Positions 47,698 through 55,968 of a stretch of 64,000 nt of DNA are shown in pieces. The stretch lies in contig NZ_KB899378.1 of NCBI RefSeq assembly GCF_000378185.1, forward strand, positions 62,001 through 126,000. The letters run 5' to 3'. Source of the DNA: Salinimonas chungwhensis DSM 16280. GTDB taxonomy: Bacteria; Pseudomonadota; Gammaproteobacteria; Enterobacterales; Alteromonadaceae. Positions within the stretch are counted from its first letter, which is position 1. Each line of letters begins with the position of its first letter. The translations under genes were made by a program, and so were the position numbers. Below the pieces are notes generated by a model. It ran no database searches, was not told the DNA's origin, and worked only from the letters and a program-made list of their open reading frames with translations.

Positions 47698-49035
47698 CTA
47701 TTCTGATCGCAATGAAAATAACGCCATCACTTCAAGGTGGCGTGTATAAGGGAACATCTCGACTAACCCGATTTTTTCAATATTGTAGCCCGCCTTAAGA
47801 AGAATCTGCGCATCTCTGGTAAAGGTACTGGGATTGCAAGAAACGTACACGACCTGCTTAATTCCCGATCCCGCGATATGCTGGCAGACCTGCGCGGCCC
47901 CTTCCCGGGAAGGATCCAACAGCATCTTGGTAAACCCGTGATTAATTGCATCCTGCACACTGGCCGGTTCATTCAAATCCAGATGCTGCCAGACAATATT
48001 ATCAATGCCTTGCGCCTGTGCAGCGGCCTGCCCCTTTTGCACCATTGATGCCACGCCTTCCACGGCGTAAAGACGCTGTACTTTGCGCGCCAGCCCGAAG
48101 CTAAAATTGCCCAGTCCGGCAAACCAGTCTGCAATCACATCATCTTTTTCCGGCGCCAGCCAGTCGATAGCCTGGGTGACCATCTTTTTATTTACTACGG
48201 CGTTAACCTGTACAAAATCCTCAGGTGAGGGCGTTACATATAAATCGTCAATGGTCTGGCAGCGAAGCTGGGCAAAATGGTGCAGCGTCTCATAAGCCCC
48301 AGTGGCATTTTCCAGTACAACATTAGTGTTCGTCTGTTGACCAAATGCCGCCAGTTCGTCGCGCATCGCTGCCGGAAGGTCTCTCGTGGCTTTTACTGTC
48401 ACTTCGCAGACGTCATCGCCAGCAAGAACCTGTATATGACCAATGTGACGACTCGCTGGATAAGAAAAAACAATATCCCTTAATAGCGGCATTAATGCCT
48501 GCAGGGCAGGTACCAGCACCGGGCAGGATTTGACATCAACAATGGCTTTACTGCTTTGTTGCCTGAACCCTAATTTTATCGAAGCCGGGTTCCTGGCATC
48601 CACAGCAAGCCGTGCTTTTCTGCGATAGGCCGGCCGCTCTCCGGTAAGCGGCGCTTGCCATGGCAGGTTAGCCACTCCAAGGTGATGCACCCAGTATGTT
48701 TGCATGGCGTGCTGGCGTTCGGTTAATGCATCGTCAGCATCAATATGTTGCAGCTGACACCCGCCACATTGAGAATACACAGGGCAAAAGGGTTGCTGAC
48801 GTTTTTCACTGGCCTGAACAACTTTTATTGTGGAGGCCTTTACGACCTGCTTTTGGGTCTGCTGGATGCTTACATCCACACATTCGCCGGGCAGCGCACC
48901 CTCAATAAACATCACTGGTTTTTGGGAACGGCTCACCCCGACCCCATGGATATCCAGGCTATCCACCATTACGCCGGTACGCTTTCGGGCCCCGGCCTGG
49001 CGTGGTTTTTTAGGAGTCTTGTAAAAGCTCACCAT
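47698..49035 (-). CDS. rlmD: 23S rRNA (uracil-1939-C5)-methyltransferase RlmD
   Basis: A 445-residue RNA methyltransferase. An N-terminal TRAM-like domain (VDSLDIHGVGVSR) is followed by an Fe-S cluster motif CPVYSQCGGCQLQH with a further Cys in VKSCPVLVP, the SAM-binding DWFAGLGNFSF, and the catalytic cysteine region VYVSCNPSTFTRD. Length is near E. coli RlmD (433). It precedes relA by 22 bases, a common pairing. Confidence 0.95.
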   Translation of the reverse strand: MVSFYKTPKKPRQAGARKRTGVMVDSLDIHGVGVSRSQKPVMFIEGALPGECVDVSIQQTQKQVVKASTIKVVQASEKRQQPFCPVYSQCGGCQLQHIDADDALTERQHAMQTYWVHHLGVANLPWQAPLTGERPAYRRKARLAVDARNPASIKLGFRQQSSKAIVDVKSCPVLVPALQALMPLLRDIVFSYPASRHIGHIQVLAGDDVCEVTVKATRDLPAAMRDELAAFGQQTNTNVVLENATGAYETLHHFAQLRCQTIDDLYVTPSPEDFVQVNAVVNKKMVTQAIDWLAPEKDDVIADWFAGLGNFSFGLARKVQRLYAVEGVASMVQKGQAAAQAQGIDNIVWQHLDLNEPASVQDAINHGFTKMLLDPSREGAAQVCQHIAGSGIKQVVYVSCNPSTFTRDAQILLKAGYNIEKIGLVEMFPYTRHLEVMALFSLRSE

Positions 49036-49050
49036 ACATATCTTGCCTGA

Positions 49051-49428
49051 TTAATTTTCAAAAATAACGGTAGCGACCGCAAAGCGGGCCTCATCGGAAA
49101 TAGACAGATGGGAAGACCGTCCTCCCCGGTTTTTGAAGACCTGCAAAGCGCCCTGGCTTAAAATGAGAAACGGAGCGCCGCTGTCATGATTCGCAACTTC
49201 CAAATGGTGCCAGGATATTCCCCGCCCGATGCCGGTTTGCAAGGCTTTGGCGGCAGCCTCTTTGGCGGCAAAGCGTTTGGCCAGATAACGCACCGGATCA
49301 GCCTGCTGGTTAAATATATCCCACTCTGTCTCAGTAAGAATACGCCGCGCAAAGCGTGTATTTTTTTCAGCGGCCTGCGCTATTCGAGATATCTCTATGA
49401 TATCTGTGCCCATTCCAATTATTGCCAT
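49051..49428 (-). CDS. acpS: Holo-[acyl-carrier-protein] synthase
   Basis: A 125-residue phosphopantetheinyl transferase (E. coli 126) that activates acyl carrier protein. Metal-binding residues lie in GMGTDIIEISRI and the RFAAKEAAAKAL block; SHLSISDE is also typical. The ATG at 49428 shares a base with the pdxJ stop (TAATG), so this start is preferred over one three codons upstream. Confidence 0.96.
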   Translation of the reverse strand: MAIIGMGTDIIEISRIAQAAEKNTRFARRILTETEWDIFNQQADPVRYLAKRFAAKEAAAKALQTGIGRGISWHHLEVANHDSGAPFLILSQGALQVFKNRGGRSSHLSISDEARFAVATVIFEN

Positions 49429-50177
49429 TAACGGCAAATCAACGCTGCAAGCCGCGCTTCCTGCATCAGCGCCCGCATATCGGCAACCGCCGTATGCAGA
49501 CCGTCAAACGCGGCACGGGCAATAATGGCGTGGCCGATGTTCAGTTCGACAATTTCCGGAATGGCCGCAATGGGTTTTACATTATGATAGTGCAGGCCGT
49601 GTCCGGCGTTGACTTTGATACCTGCATTATGGGCATAGCTGATGCCTTTTTTAAGCCGCTGCAGTTCTTGCTGAGCCTGGCTTTCGTTATCGGCCTCGGC
49701 GTACTGACCGGTATGAATTTCAATATAAGGTGCTTTACACGCTAATGCGGCATCAATCTGTGCCTGATCAGCATCGATAAATAACGACACTGCGATGCCC
49801 GCTGCAGCGAGTCGCTCACAGGCAGCTTTGGTCTGCTCTAAGTTACCGGCCACATCCAAACCGCCCTCGGTGGTCAGTTCCTCACGTTTTTCGGGAACCA
49901 GACAACAAAATGTCGGGCGCAGACGCTCTGCGATGCTCAGCATTTCTTCTGTAATCGCCATTTCCAGATTGAGTCGACTATTGATGGTCTGAGCCAGTAA
50001 CTCAACATCCCTGTCTTTGATATGACGCCGATCTTCACGCAGGTGCACGGTTATGCCATCAGCGCCGGCACGCTCAGCAACATCTGCAGCATGAACAGGA
50101 TCCGGATAATTAGTTCCCCGTGCATTTCTGATGGTCGCAATATGGTCAATATTTACACCAAGCAATATTTCGTTCAT
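49428..50177 (-). CDS. pdxJ: Pyridoxine 5'-phosphate synthase
   Basis: A 249-residue TIM-barrel enzyme that joins 1-deoxyxylulose 5-phosphate with the PdxA product. [57 protein letters not shown] and [10 protein letters not shown] are diagnostic. The start is the ATG at 50177 behind AGAAGG; two extra upstream codons are unlikely. pdxA lies at 59.6 kb. It is followed directly by acpS. Confidence 0.96.
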   Translation of the reverse strand: MNEILLGVNIDHIATIRNARGTNYPDPVHAADVAERAGADGITVHLREDRRHIKDRDVELLAQTINSRLNLEMAITEEMLSIAERLRPTFCCLVPEKREELTTEGGLDVAGNLEQTKAACERLAAAGIAVSLFIDADQAQIDAALACKAPYIEIHTGQYAEADNESQAQQELQRLKKGISYAHNAGIKVNAGHGLHYHNVKPIAAIPEIVELNIGHAIIARAAFDGLHTAVADMRALMQEARLAALICR

Positions 50178-50245
50178 AAGCAAGCCTTCTAAGTGACCCC
50201 ATTAATAAGGGCAGTGTATCGAAAAAAGCGGTCATACGGCAGAGG

Positions 50246-50938
50246 CTAACGAAATAATTCGCGGCTTTTGAGCGGCTTATCGCCCAACAAATTTCGTAAG
50301 GCCTGCCGGGTGATAATTTTAGCGGTCTTTCTGGCTGCCGGGGTCCACTCGCCATTTGCCATCTCCAGGAGACCGTAACCTGGAAAACGGCCACGCTGAA
50401 TATGCGCCGGTGCCTGGGTAACACCCTGCTCTGCAACAAAAATATACCATTGCTCACTGTCTACAGGCTGTTCACTTACTGCGTCTGTCAGCCAGTCGGG
50501 CAACTGTCCCATTTCCTCAAGTAAAGCGAACTCAAAACCGCGTAACAAAATATCCGGCGTGTCACTAGCCGGTAGTATACTTAATACCTGCTGATAATGA
50601 CCAAATAACATCTCACTGGCCAGGCCCACCGGCATAGTGCGATTTATCAGCTCGTTAAGATACATGGCGCAAAATAGCGCATTTCCCGTTAACTGATGCG
50701 AACGCCCGTCACTTTCAATTTGATTAAGGTTTTTAAGTTCTGCTTTACCGGCAAGCTGGACCTTAACCGGCGAAAACGGCTGCAACAGACTTTTACGGTC
50801 TGATTTACTGTTTTTAACGCCTTTGGCTACGGCCGATATACGTCCCGTTTCAAGTGTAAAGAAATCCACCAGATAACTGGTTTCCCGATAGGGACGGCGA
50901 TGAAGTATATAAGCACTTAGCCAGTGGCCACGATTCAT
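50246..50938 (-). CDS. recO: DNA repair protein RecO
   Basis: A 230-residue RecO (E. coli 242). The OB-fold start with AYILHRRPYRETSYLVDFFT and the middle ALFCAMYLNELINRTMPVG are recognisable. RecO loads RecA at gaps with RecR. The ATG at 50938 lies four bases after the stop of the small upstream gene, which implies coupling; a longer frame from 50965 overlaps that gene. In many relatives recO follows era; here it follows recJ. Confidence 0.93.
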   Translation of the reverse strand: MNRGHWLSAYILHRRPYRETSYLVDFFTLETGRISAVAKGVKNSKSDRKSLLQPFSPVKVQLAGKAELKNLNQIESDGRSHQLTGNALFCAMYLNELINRTMPVGLASEMLFGHYQQVLSILPASDTPDILLRGFEFALLEEMGQLPDWLTDAVSEQPVDSEQWYIFVAEQGVTQAPAHIQRGRFPGYGLLEMANGEWTPAARKTAKIITRQALRNLLGDKPLKSRELFR

Positions 50939-50942
50939 CAGC

Positions 50943-51218
50943 TCAGGCCCGCTTAATACGCACAACTTTCATTTGTTCAAACTCAATGCCGGCCACAGCT
51001 TCGATATGGCGATAATAAGTCAGGTTCACGCTGGCACCTTTGAGTGATTTGTACTGTCCTTTGCGGCGAAAAACGAAGGGGACGTCATAGCCGGTGAGCA
51101 TTAATGTATGCCTTACCCACTCTCCTTCATCTCTTTGCACATGCGAATCAACTTTAAGTCCTTCACTGTGGATCAGGCTGCCATGCCTGGCAGTAAGACT
51201 GTCAGCATCAGTTTGCAT
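50943..51218 (-). CDS. Small protein of unknown function between recJ and recO
   Basis: A 91-residue frame whose start overlaps the recJ end by 11 bases and whose stop lies four bases before recO. It is charged and mixed, with HGSLIHSEGLKVDSHVQRDE, VRHTLMLTGYDVPFVFRRKG and FEQMKVVRIKRA, and reads like a small folded domain; there is no signal or TM segment. The tight packing argues it is a real gene. I do not recognise a family, and a link to RecJ/RecO repair is only suggested by position. Confidence 0.75.
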   Translation of the reverse strand: MQTDADSLTARHGSLIHSEGLKVDSHVQRDEGEWVRHTLMLTGYDVPFVFRRKGQYKSLKGASVNLTYYRHIEAVAGIEFEQMKVVRIKRA

Positions 51219-52935
51219 AAGGTATTAGCTCCTGAATCAATAGCTGCACCGTCTCGCGACCACGGAACACATTTACCTCCAACTGATACACCAGCTGAAC
51301 GTACCGACAACGGTTATTCGGCCACCGGGCTGGGTCTACATTAAACGCAATACCGTCAACTTCTTCACCTGAATCAAGGCGCAATGCCAGTTTGAGGTGT
51401 TTTTCTTTAAGCAAGCGCTGATTGACCACTTCAAATACACCATCAAACAATGGCGCTTCAAATCCCTGTCCGAATGGCACGGCTTGTTTTAACACCCTGG
51501 CCACCGACAGAGAGACTTCATCAACCTGTAATTCACCATCGGTAATGATGCGATCCAAATCGCCGGCTTTGGCCAGATGCACCGCTACCACTTCATCAAA
51601 CAACGTTGAAAAAAGCGCCAACGCGTCCATTGGCAAGCTCAGCCCCGCAGCCATCGCATGGCCACCAAACTTAGGGATAAGACCTGGCTTGCGCAGATTA
51701 ACCTCTTCAAGCACATCCCGAATATGCACTCCCGGCACAGAACGGGCTGACCCTTTTATCGTTTCATCATCCTGATGAGCAAAGGCAATCGTCGGGCGCT
51801 TGTACTTATCTTTAATCCGCCCCGCTACAATGCCAATAACGCCCTGATGAAAATCCTTCTGATACAGGACCAGACCCGCGGGCAGGCTATCTTCATTTAC
51901 ACTTAACGCCGCAATGGCCGCTTCGGCCTCTTGTTTCATTTCGGTTTCGATGGTGCGTCGCTGTTGATTGAGCCGATCCAGCTCAGTGGCCATATAACGC
52001 GCTTGCATAGGATCGTCGCAAAGCAAGCATTCAATGCCCAGGGCCATGTCCTCTAACCGTCCGGCGGCATTGAGCCGCGGCCCCACTACAAATCCCAGGT
52101 CAGAAGCACCAATACCAGATGGTGCGCGACCGGCAACATCCAGAAGTGCAGTGATACCCGGCCGGCACCGTCCGGCCCGGATTCGCTGAAGCCCCTGATG
52201 GACCAGAATTCGGTTATTTTTGTCTAACACCACCACATCGGCTACTGTGCCCACAGCCACAATATCCAGTAAATCCGCTAAATTAGGTGCCATCAGCTGT
52301 TGTTCTTTGAACCACTGATTTTTTTGTAATTGCGCGCGTATAGCCAGCATCAGGTAAAAGGCAACCCCAACCCCGGCCAGATTTTTTGATGAAAACGGAC
52401 AGTCTGGCTGGTTCGGATTCACAATGGCATCAGCCTCGGGCAGCGTACCGCCGGGCAGGTGGTGGTCGGTGACCACCACCGTTGCCCCACGCGCCTTCGC
52501 CCGGGCGACTCCTTCTAAGCAGGCAATACCGTTATCTACGGTCACAATCACCTCAGCCCCGTCATCGCAGGCAACATCAACAATCTCCGGGCTCAGTCCA
52601 TAGCCGAAGTCAAAACGATTAGGAACAAGATATGAAACCTGCTGCAAGCCCATTTGTCGTAACCCCAGCATACAAACTGCTGTACTGGTTGCGCCATCTG
52701 CATCAAAGTCACCGACAATAACAACCCGCTGTTGGCGGGCGATAGCATCGCACAAAATCGCAGCGGCCTGCCCGATACCTTTAAGCTGTTGATAATGACA
52801 CAGCGATTTTACTGCGGTATCCAGCTCATCAAGAGAATCAACACGCCGCCCCCGGTAGACTCTGTCCAGTACAGGATGTAGGCTGTCACATAGTGGAGTG
52901 GAGGTTAATTCGCGTCGAAAAATTGGAAGTCCCAT
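51208..52935 (-). CDS. recJ: Single-stranded-DNA-specific exonuclease RecJ
   Basis: A 575-residue RecJ (E. coli 577), a 5'-3' ssDNA exonuclease of recombination and repair. DHH motifs are clear: VGDFDADGATSTAV, VTVDNGIA, VVVTDHHLPGG, the GAGVAFY-type helix (GVGVAFYLML), DIVAVGTVADVV, RLNAAGRLEDM, and the DHHA1 motif KFGGHAMAAGLS. It begins after the dsbC terminator and overlaps the small downstream gene. Confidence 0.97.
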   Translation of the reverse strand: MGLPIFRRELTSTPLCDSLHPVLDRVYRGRRVDSLDELDTAVKSLCHYQQLKGIGQAAAILCDAIARQQRVVIVGDFDADGATSTAVCMLGLRQMGLQQVSYLVPNRFDFGYGLSPEIVDVACDDGAEVIVTVDNGIACLEGVARAKARGATVVVTDHHLPGGTLPEADAIVNPNQPDCPFSSKNLAGVGVAFYLMLAIRAQLQKNQWFKEQQLMAPNLADLLDIVAVGTVADVVVLDKNNRILVHQGLQRIRAGRCRPGITALLDVAGRAPSGIGASDLGFVVGPRLNAAGRLEDMALGIECLLCDDPMQARYMATELDRLNQQRRTIETEMKQEAEAAIAALSVNEDSLPAGLVLYQKDFHQGVIGIVAGRIKDKYKRPTIAFAHQDDETIKGSARSVPGVHIRDVLEEVNLRKPGLIPKFGGHAMAAGLSLPMDALALFSTLFDEVVAVHLAKAGDLDRIITDGELQVDEVSLSVARVLKQAVPFGQGFEAPLFDGVFEVVNQRLLKEKHLKLALRLDSGEEVDGIAFNVDPARWPNNRCRYVQLVYQLEVNVFRGRETVQLLIQELIPYAN

Positions 52936-53017
52936 GACACCGTGACCTTTTACTTCAGGAAGTGGAATATTCAGGCCACTATAATAACCTGAATCACTGT
53001 TGTGGCCTACCTTGCAA

Positions 53018-53040
53018 AAAGGCCGGCGAGAAGCCGGCCT
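53018..53040 (-). terminator. Intrinsic terminator after dsbC
   Basis: GGCCGGC-GAGAA-GCCGGCC is followed by TTTTT on the minus strand, 24 bases beyond the dsbC stop. It separates dsbC from recJ. Confidence 0.85.
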
Positions 53041-53063
53041 GAAGTTACCAGAAAAAAACTAAG

Positions 53064-53774
53064 CTATTCAGCATCCAGGGCCTGAGCAAGCATCCCGGCG
53101 GGCTGATACCCAGGAATAAGGGTACCGTTTTCCAAAATAATATTGGGAGTGCCGCTAACGCCCACCGACTGACCGAACTCATATTGTTTTGCCACCGTAT
53201 TTTCACACTGAGCTGATGATACATCTTTATCAAGCTTTGCATTGGTCAGCGCTTTGGCGGGATCCTCAGCACACCATACAGAAACCATCTCATCATAAGT
53301 GGGTGAGCTAAGGCCATTGCGGGGAAATGCCAGATAATTGACCGTGATACCCAACGCATTTAGCTGCTCAATTTCTTTGTGCATCTTGCGACAATAGCCA
53401 CAGGTGGTGTCAGTGAAGACGGTAATCTCATGTTTTTCTTTTTTCGCCTTAAACTGAATCGCATCCTTTTTAAACTGCTTAATACCTTCCAGGCGCATAT
53501 CAGCAAGTGCGGTTTCGGTGATGTTTTTCATCCCATTTTGCAGATCAAAAATTCGCGCCTGCATAAAATAACGGCCTTCATCGCTGATATAAAACAGGCC
53601 TCGATCAGTGGTTGCCTGCTTTAAACCCGGAACCGGTGAATCGGCAATGGCAGAAACGCTCATGCCCAGGGTTGACTCCAGTTTGTCTTTTAATGCTGCA
53701 GAATCCGGTTCGGCTGCATGTCCTGTCAGTGAGGTGGTGGCAAGGGCCAGCACCGCTAATAGTTGTTTAATCAC
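53064..53774 (-). CDS. dsbC: Thiol:disulfide isomerase DsbC
   Basis: A 236-residue periplasmic isomerase (E. coli precursor 236). A signal peptide (MIKQLLAVLALATTSLTGHA) precedes the dimerisation domain; the thioredoxin domain has the active site TDTTCGYCRKMH and the cis-proline region GVSGTPNIIL. DsbC corrects wrong disulfides, including those of LptD, which is encoded at 56 kb. It lies between xerD and recJ, a standard arrangement. Confidence 0.96.
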   Translation of the reverse strand: MIKQLLAVLALATTSLTGHAAEPDSAALKDKLESTLGMSVSAIADSPVPGLKQATTDRGLFYISDEGRYFMQARIFDLQNGMKNITETALADMRLEGIKQFKKDAIQFKAKKEKHEITVFTDTTCGYCRKMHKEIEQLNALGITVNYLAFPRNGLSSPTYDEMVSVWCAEDPAKALTNAKLDKDVSSAQCENTVAKQYEFGQSVGVSGTPNIILENGTLIPGYQPAGMLAQALDAE

Positions 53775-53873
53775 ATTTTCTCCTTACTCGGTCATTAATT
53801 AGTTGACCGGCAACATCGGCTAAAACTTTCAAGTTTTTTGCATACTACCACAGGTTGGCCATGGACCAATCAA

Positions 53874-54785
53874 TCAGCCCCGGGGGTGGTGAGTATGTAT
53901 CAGATTCTGTAATCGTTCAGTTGCCACATGGGTGTAAATTTGCGTGGTGGATAAGTCACTGTGGCCCAGCAGCATCTGCACTACCCGCAAATCAGCGCCA
54001 TGATTAAGCAAATGCGTGGCAAAAGCATGGCGTAACGTATGGGGCGACAAATCCTGCTCGATGCCCGCACGCACCGCGTAGTGCTTGATGCGATGCCAGA
54101 AGGTCTGGCGTGTCATCTGCTGCCCGCGACGACTTAAAAACAATGTATCGACGGTGGCTTTTGTCAATGCAGGCCGGCCATGACGTAAATACGTGTCTAT
54201 CCAGTCCATGGCGTCTTCCCCCAGAGGTACCAGCCGCTCCTTATTGCCCTTGCCGGTGACCCTGACTACGCCCTGCACCAGACTGACTTGCGCCAGGGTA
54301 AGACCAATAAGTTCGCTCACTCGCAATCCGGTAGCATAAAGTACTTCGAGCATACAGCGGTCTCGAAGTTCCACAGCATCTTCGATATCCGGGGCAGTGA
54401 GAAGTGCCTCAACCTGAGCTTCACTTAACGATGACGGCAGACTTTGAGGGGTTTTAGGATTATTCAATATCGAAACCGGATTATCCGGGCGAACGTGGGT
54501 GGCGATAAGATAATTAAAAAAAGCCCGCATGGCGCTCATGCTTCGTTGTGTGCTGCGGGTAGACAACCCAAGCTGATGCCGGTGCCACAAGTAATCCTGA
54601 ATCATTTCAGTGGTGAGTCGACTGATATCGCTTAATGATTGCTGCTGGTAAAACAGTGCCAGCTTGGCTAAATCACTGCGGTAGCTTTGTTGGGTGTGTT
54701 CGCTTAACCCTTTTTCCAGCCAGAGCATTTGCACAAACCCATCAATAAGGGCTCGGTTTGCATCGGTTAACTGCACCGGTTCCAT
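53874..54785 (-). CDS. xerD: Site-specific tyrosine recombinase XerD
   Basis: A 303-residue recombinase (E. coli 298) that resolves chromosome dimers at dif with XerC. The N-terminal SAM-like domain is followed by the catalytic residues in TGLRVSELIGL (Arg I), the KGNKERLVP lysine, SPHTLRHAFATHLLNHG (His, Arg II), GHSDLSTTQIYTH (His, Tyr). It begins 5 bases after the djlA stop. Confidence 0.96.
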   Translation of the reverse strand: MEPVQLTDANRALIDGFVQMLWLEKGLSEHTQQSYRSDLAKLALFYQQQSLSDISRLTTEMIQDYLWHRHQLGLSTRSTQRSMSAMRAFFNYLIATHVRPDNPVSILNNPKTPQSLPSSLSEAQVEALLTAPDIEDAVELRDRCMLEVLYATGLRVSELIGLTLAQVSLVQGVVRVTGKGNKERLVPLGEDAMDWIDTYLRHGRPALTKATVDTLFLSRRGQQMTRQTFWHRIKHYAVRAGIEQDLSPHTLRHAFATHLLNHGADLRVVQMLLGHSDLSTTQIYTHVATERLQNLIHTHHPRG

Positions 54786-54790
54786 CGTTT

Positions 54791-55618
54791 TTACATACCT
54801 CGATGTGTTTTAATAATCTCGTAGGCAGACTGAATATCCTGCGTTTTATTTTTTGCCATCTCCAGTGCCTGTTCCGGCAGGCCTTTGGCTGCCAGTTTGT
54901 CAGGATGATGCTCACTCATGCGCTTACGATAAGCGCGCTTGATTGTTTTATCGTCATCCTGTTCACTGACCCCCAGAATCTTGTACGCATCTTCCAGTGA
55001 GTGCGTCTCATCATACTGATGGCGCTGTTGTCCATTTCCACCTCGTTGACGGAATCGTCGCTGCGCATCGTAGGCAGAGAGTAAATAATCCAGATCGCTT
55101 TTCTTGAAACCAAGCGCTTTGGTTACCTTATCCAGTACACGTTTTTCCGCCAGTGTGACATTGCCGTCCGCGAAGGCAGCCTGAATGAGTATTTCAAGAA
55201 AAACCTGCAATATATCCCGCCGGCCATGACAATTTTCATAAAGGGTTTTTAGTGTATCCGTTATGGGGTAATCCGCCGCCTTCCCCTCACGATAAGCTTG
55301 CTGTGCTTCTTTGCGGGCATCGCCCTGCAACTGCATTTCATCCATCAATGCACTGGCCAGCTGAATTTCTCTTTCTGTTACCTGCCCGTCGGATTTTGCC
55401 AGGTGACCCAGAGAGGCAAACAGACTATGAAAAAAAACCGCTTGCTGTTGTAAGCCTGACTGGTCGGTAAAGAAACGGCCAAATCCACCCACCTTATTAA
55501 AATCCTGACTGTATGCGCGGTCAAACAGATGGCCGACAATGAGGCCCAAAATTGCACCGGGTATCTTCAAAAACATAAAACCAAAAATCAAACCCAGTAA
55601 TTTGCCCCAAAATGGCAT
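54791..55618 (-). CDS. djlA: Membrane-anchored co-chaperone DjlA
   Basis: A 275-residue DjlA (E. coli 271). A single N-terminal TM segment rich in glycine (LLGLIFGFMFLKIPGAILGL) is followed by a TerB-like helical domain (about 55-180) and a C-terminal J domain (YKILGVSEQDDDKTIKRAYR with the HPD in MSEHHPDKLAAKG). It stimulates DnaK at the inner membrane. It is divergent from lptD, which is a normal neighbour. Confidence 0.95.
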   Translation of the reverse strand: MPFWGKLLGLIFGFMFLKIPGAILGLIVGHLFDRAYSQDFNKVGGFGRFFTDQSGLQQQAVFFHSLFASLGHLAKSDGQVTEREIQLASALMDEMQLQGDARKEAQQAYREGKAADYPITDTLKTLYENCHGRRDILQVFLEILIQAAFADGNVTLAEKRVLDKVTKALGFKKSDLDYLLSAYDAQRRFRQRGGNGQQRHQYDETHSLEDAYKILGVSEQDDDKTIKRAYRKRMSEHHPDKLAAKGLPEQALEMAKNKTQDIQSAYEIIKTHRGM

Positions 55619-55968
55619 GCTGCTCTCCCGTCATTATCATCGTGCTGTGAACCACTCTTCTCTTACGTGGTCAGTGGCACTATAACTCAAAAAACAAAAT
55701 AGAAAATATCCCGATGTCGGACAACCTCATTACGCCCGACACCAATTATTGTCGTTGGGTACGCAAAATGGGGCCTTAAATTATCATCGGGCGTGATTTT
55801 TTTGGTTCACTGGTTGGTTATTGGTAAAGAAATGCTTAGAATTAGCGGTTACTTTGCGCTTCTTCGCTTCAGCGGGTCAAAGCCAAACACAGCAAATGTA
55901 TTCGTATTCGGTGTGCAAAGGCACCGAACCACAAAAATTATTTATTATTACAGGCTATCCGTCATCGC
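55619..55968. other. Divergent region between djlA and lptD
   Basis: A 350-base gap with no supported gene. A plus-strand frame near 55821 only shares this space and has no protein-like features. The promoters of djlA and lptD must lie here, but no hexamers stand out, and I see no convincing sigma-E site for lptD. Confidence 0.4.
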
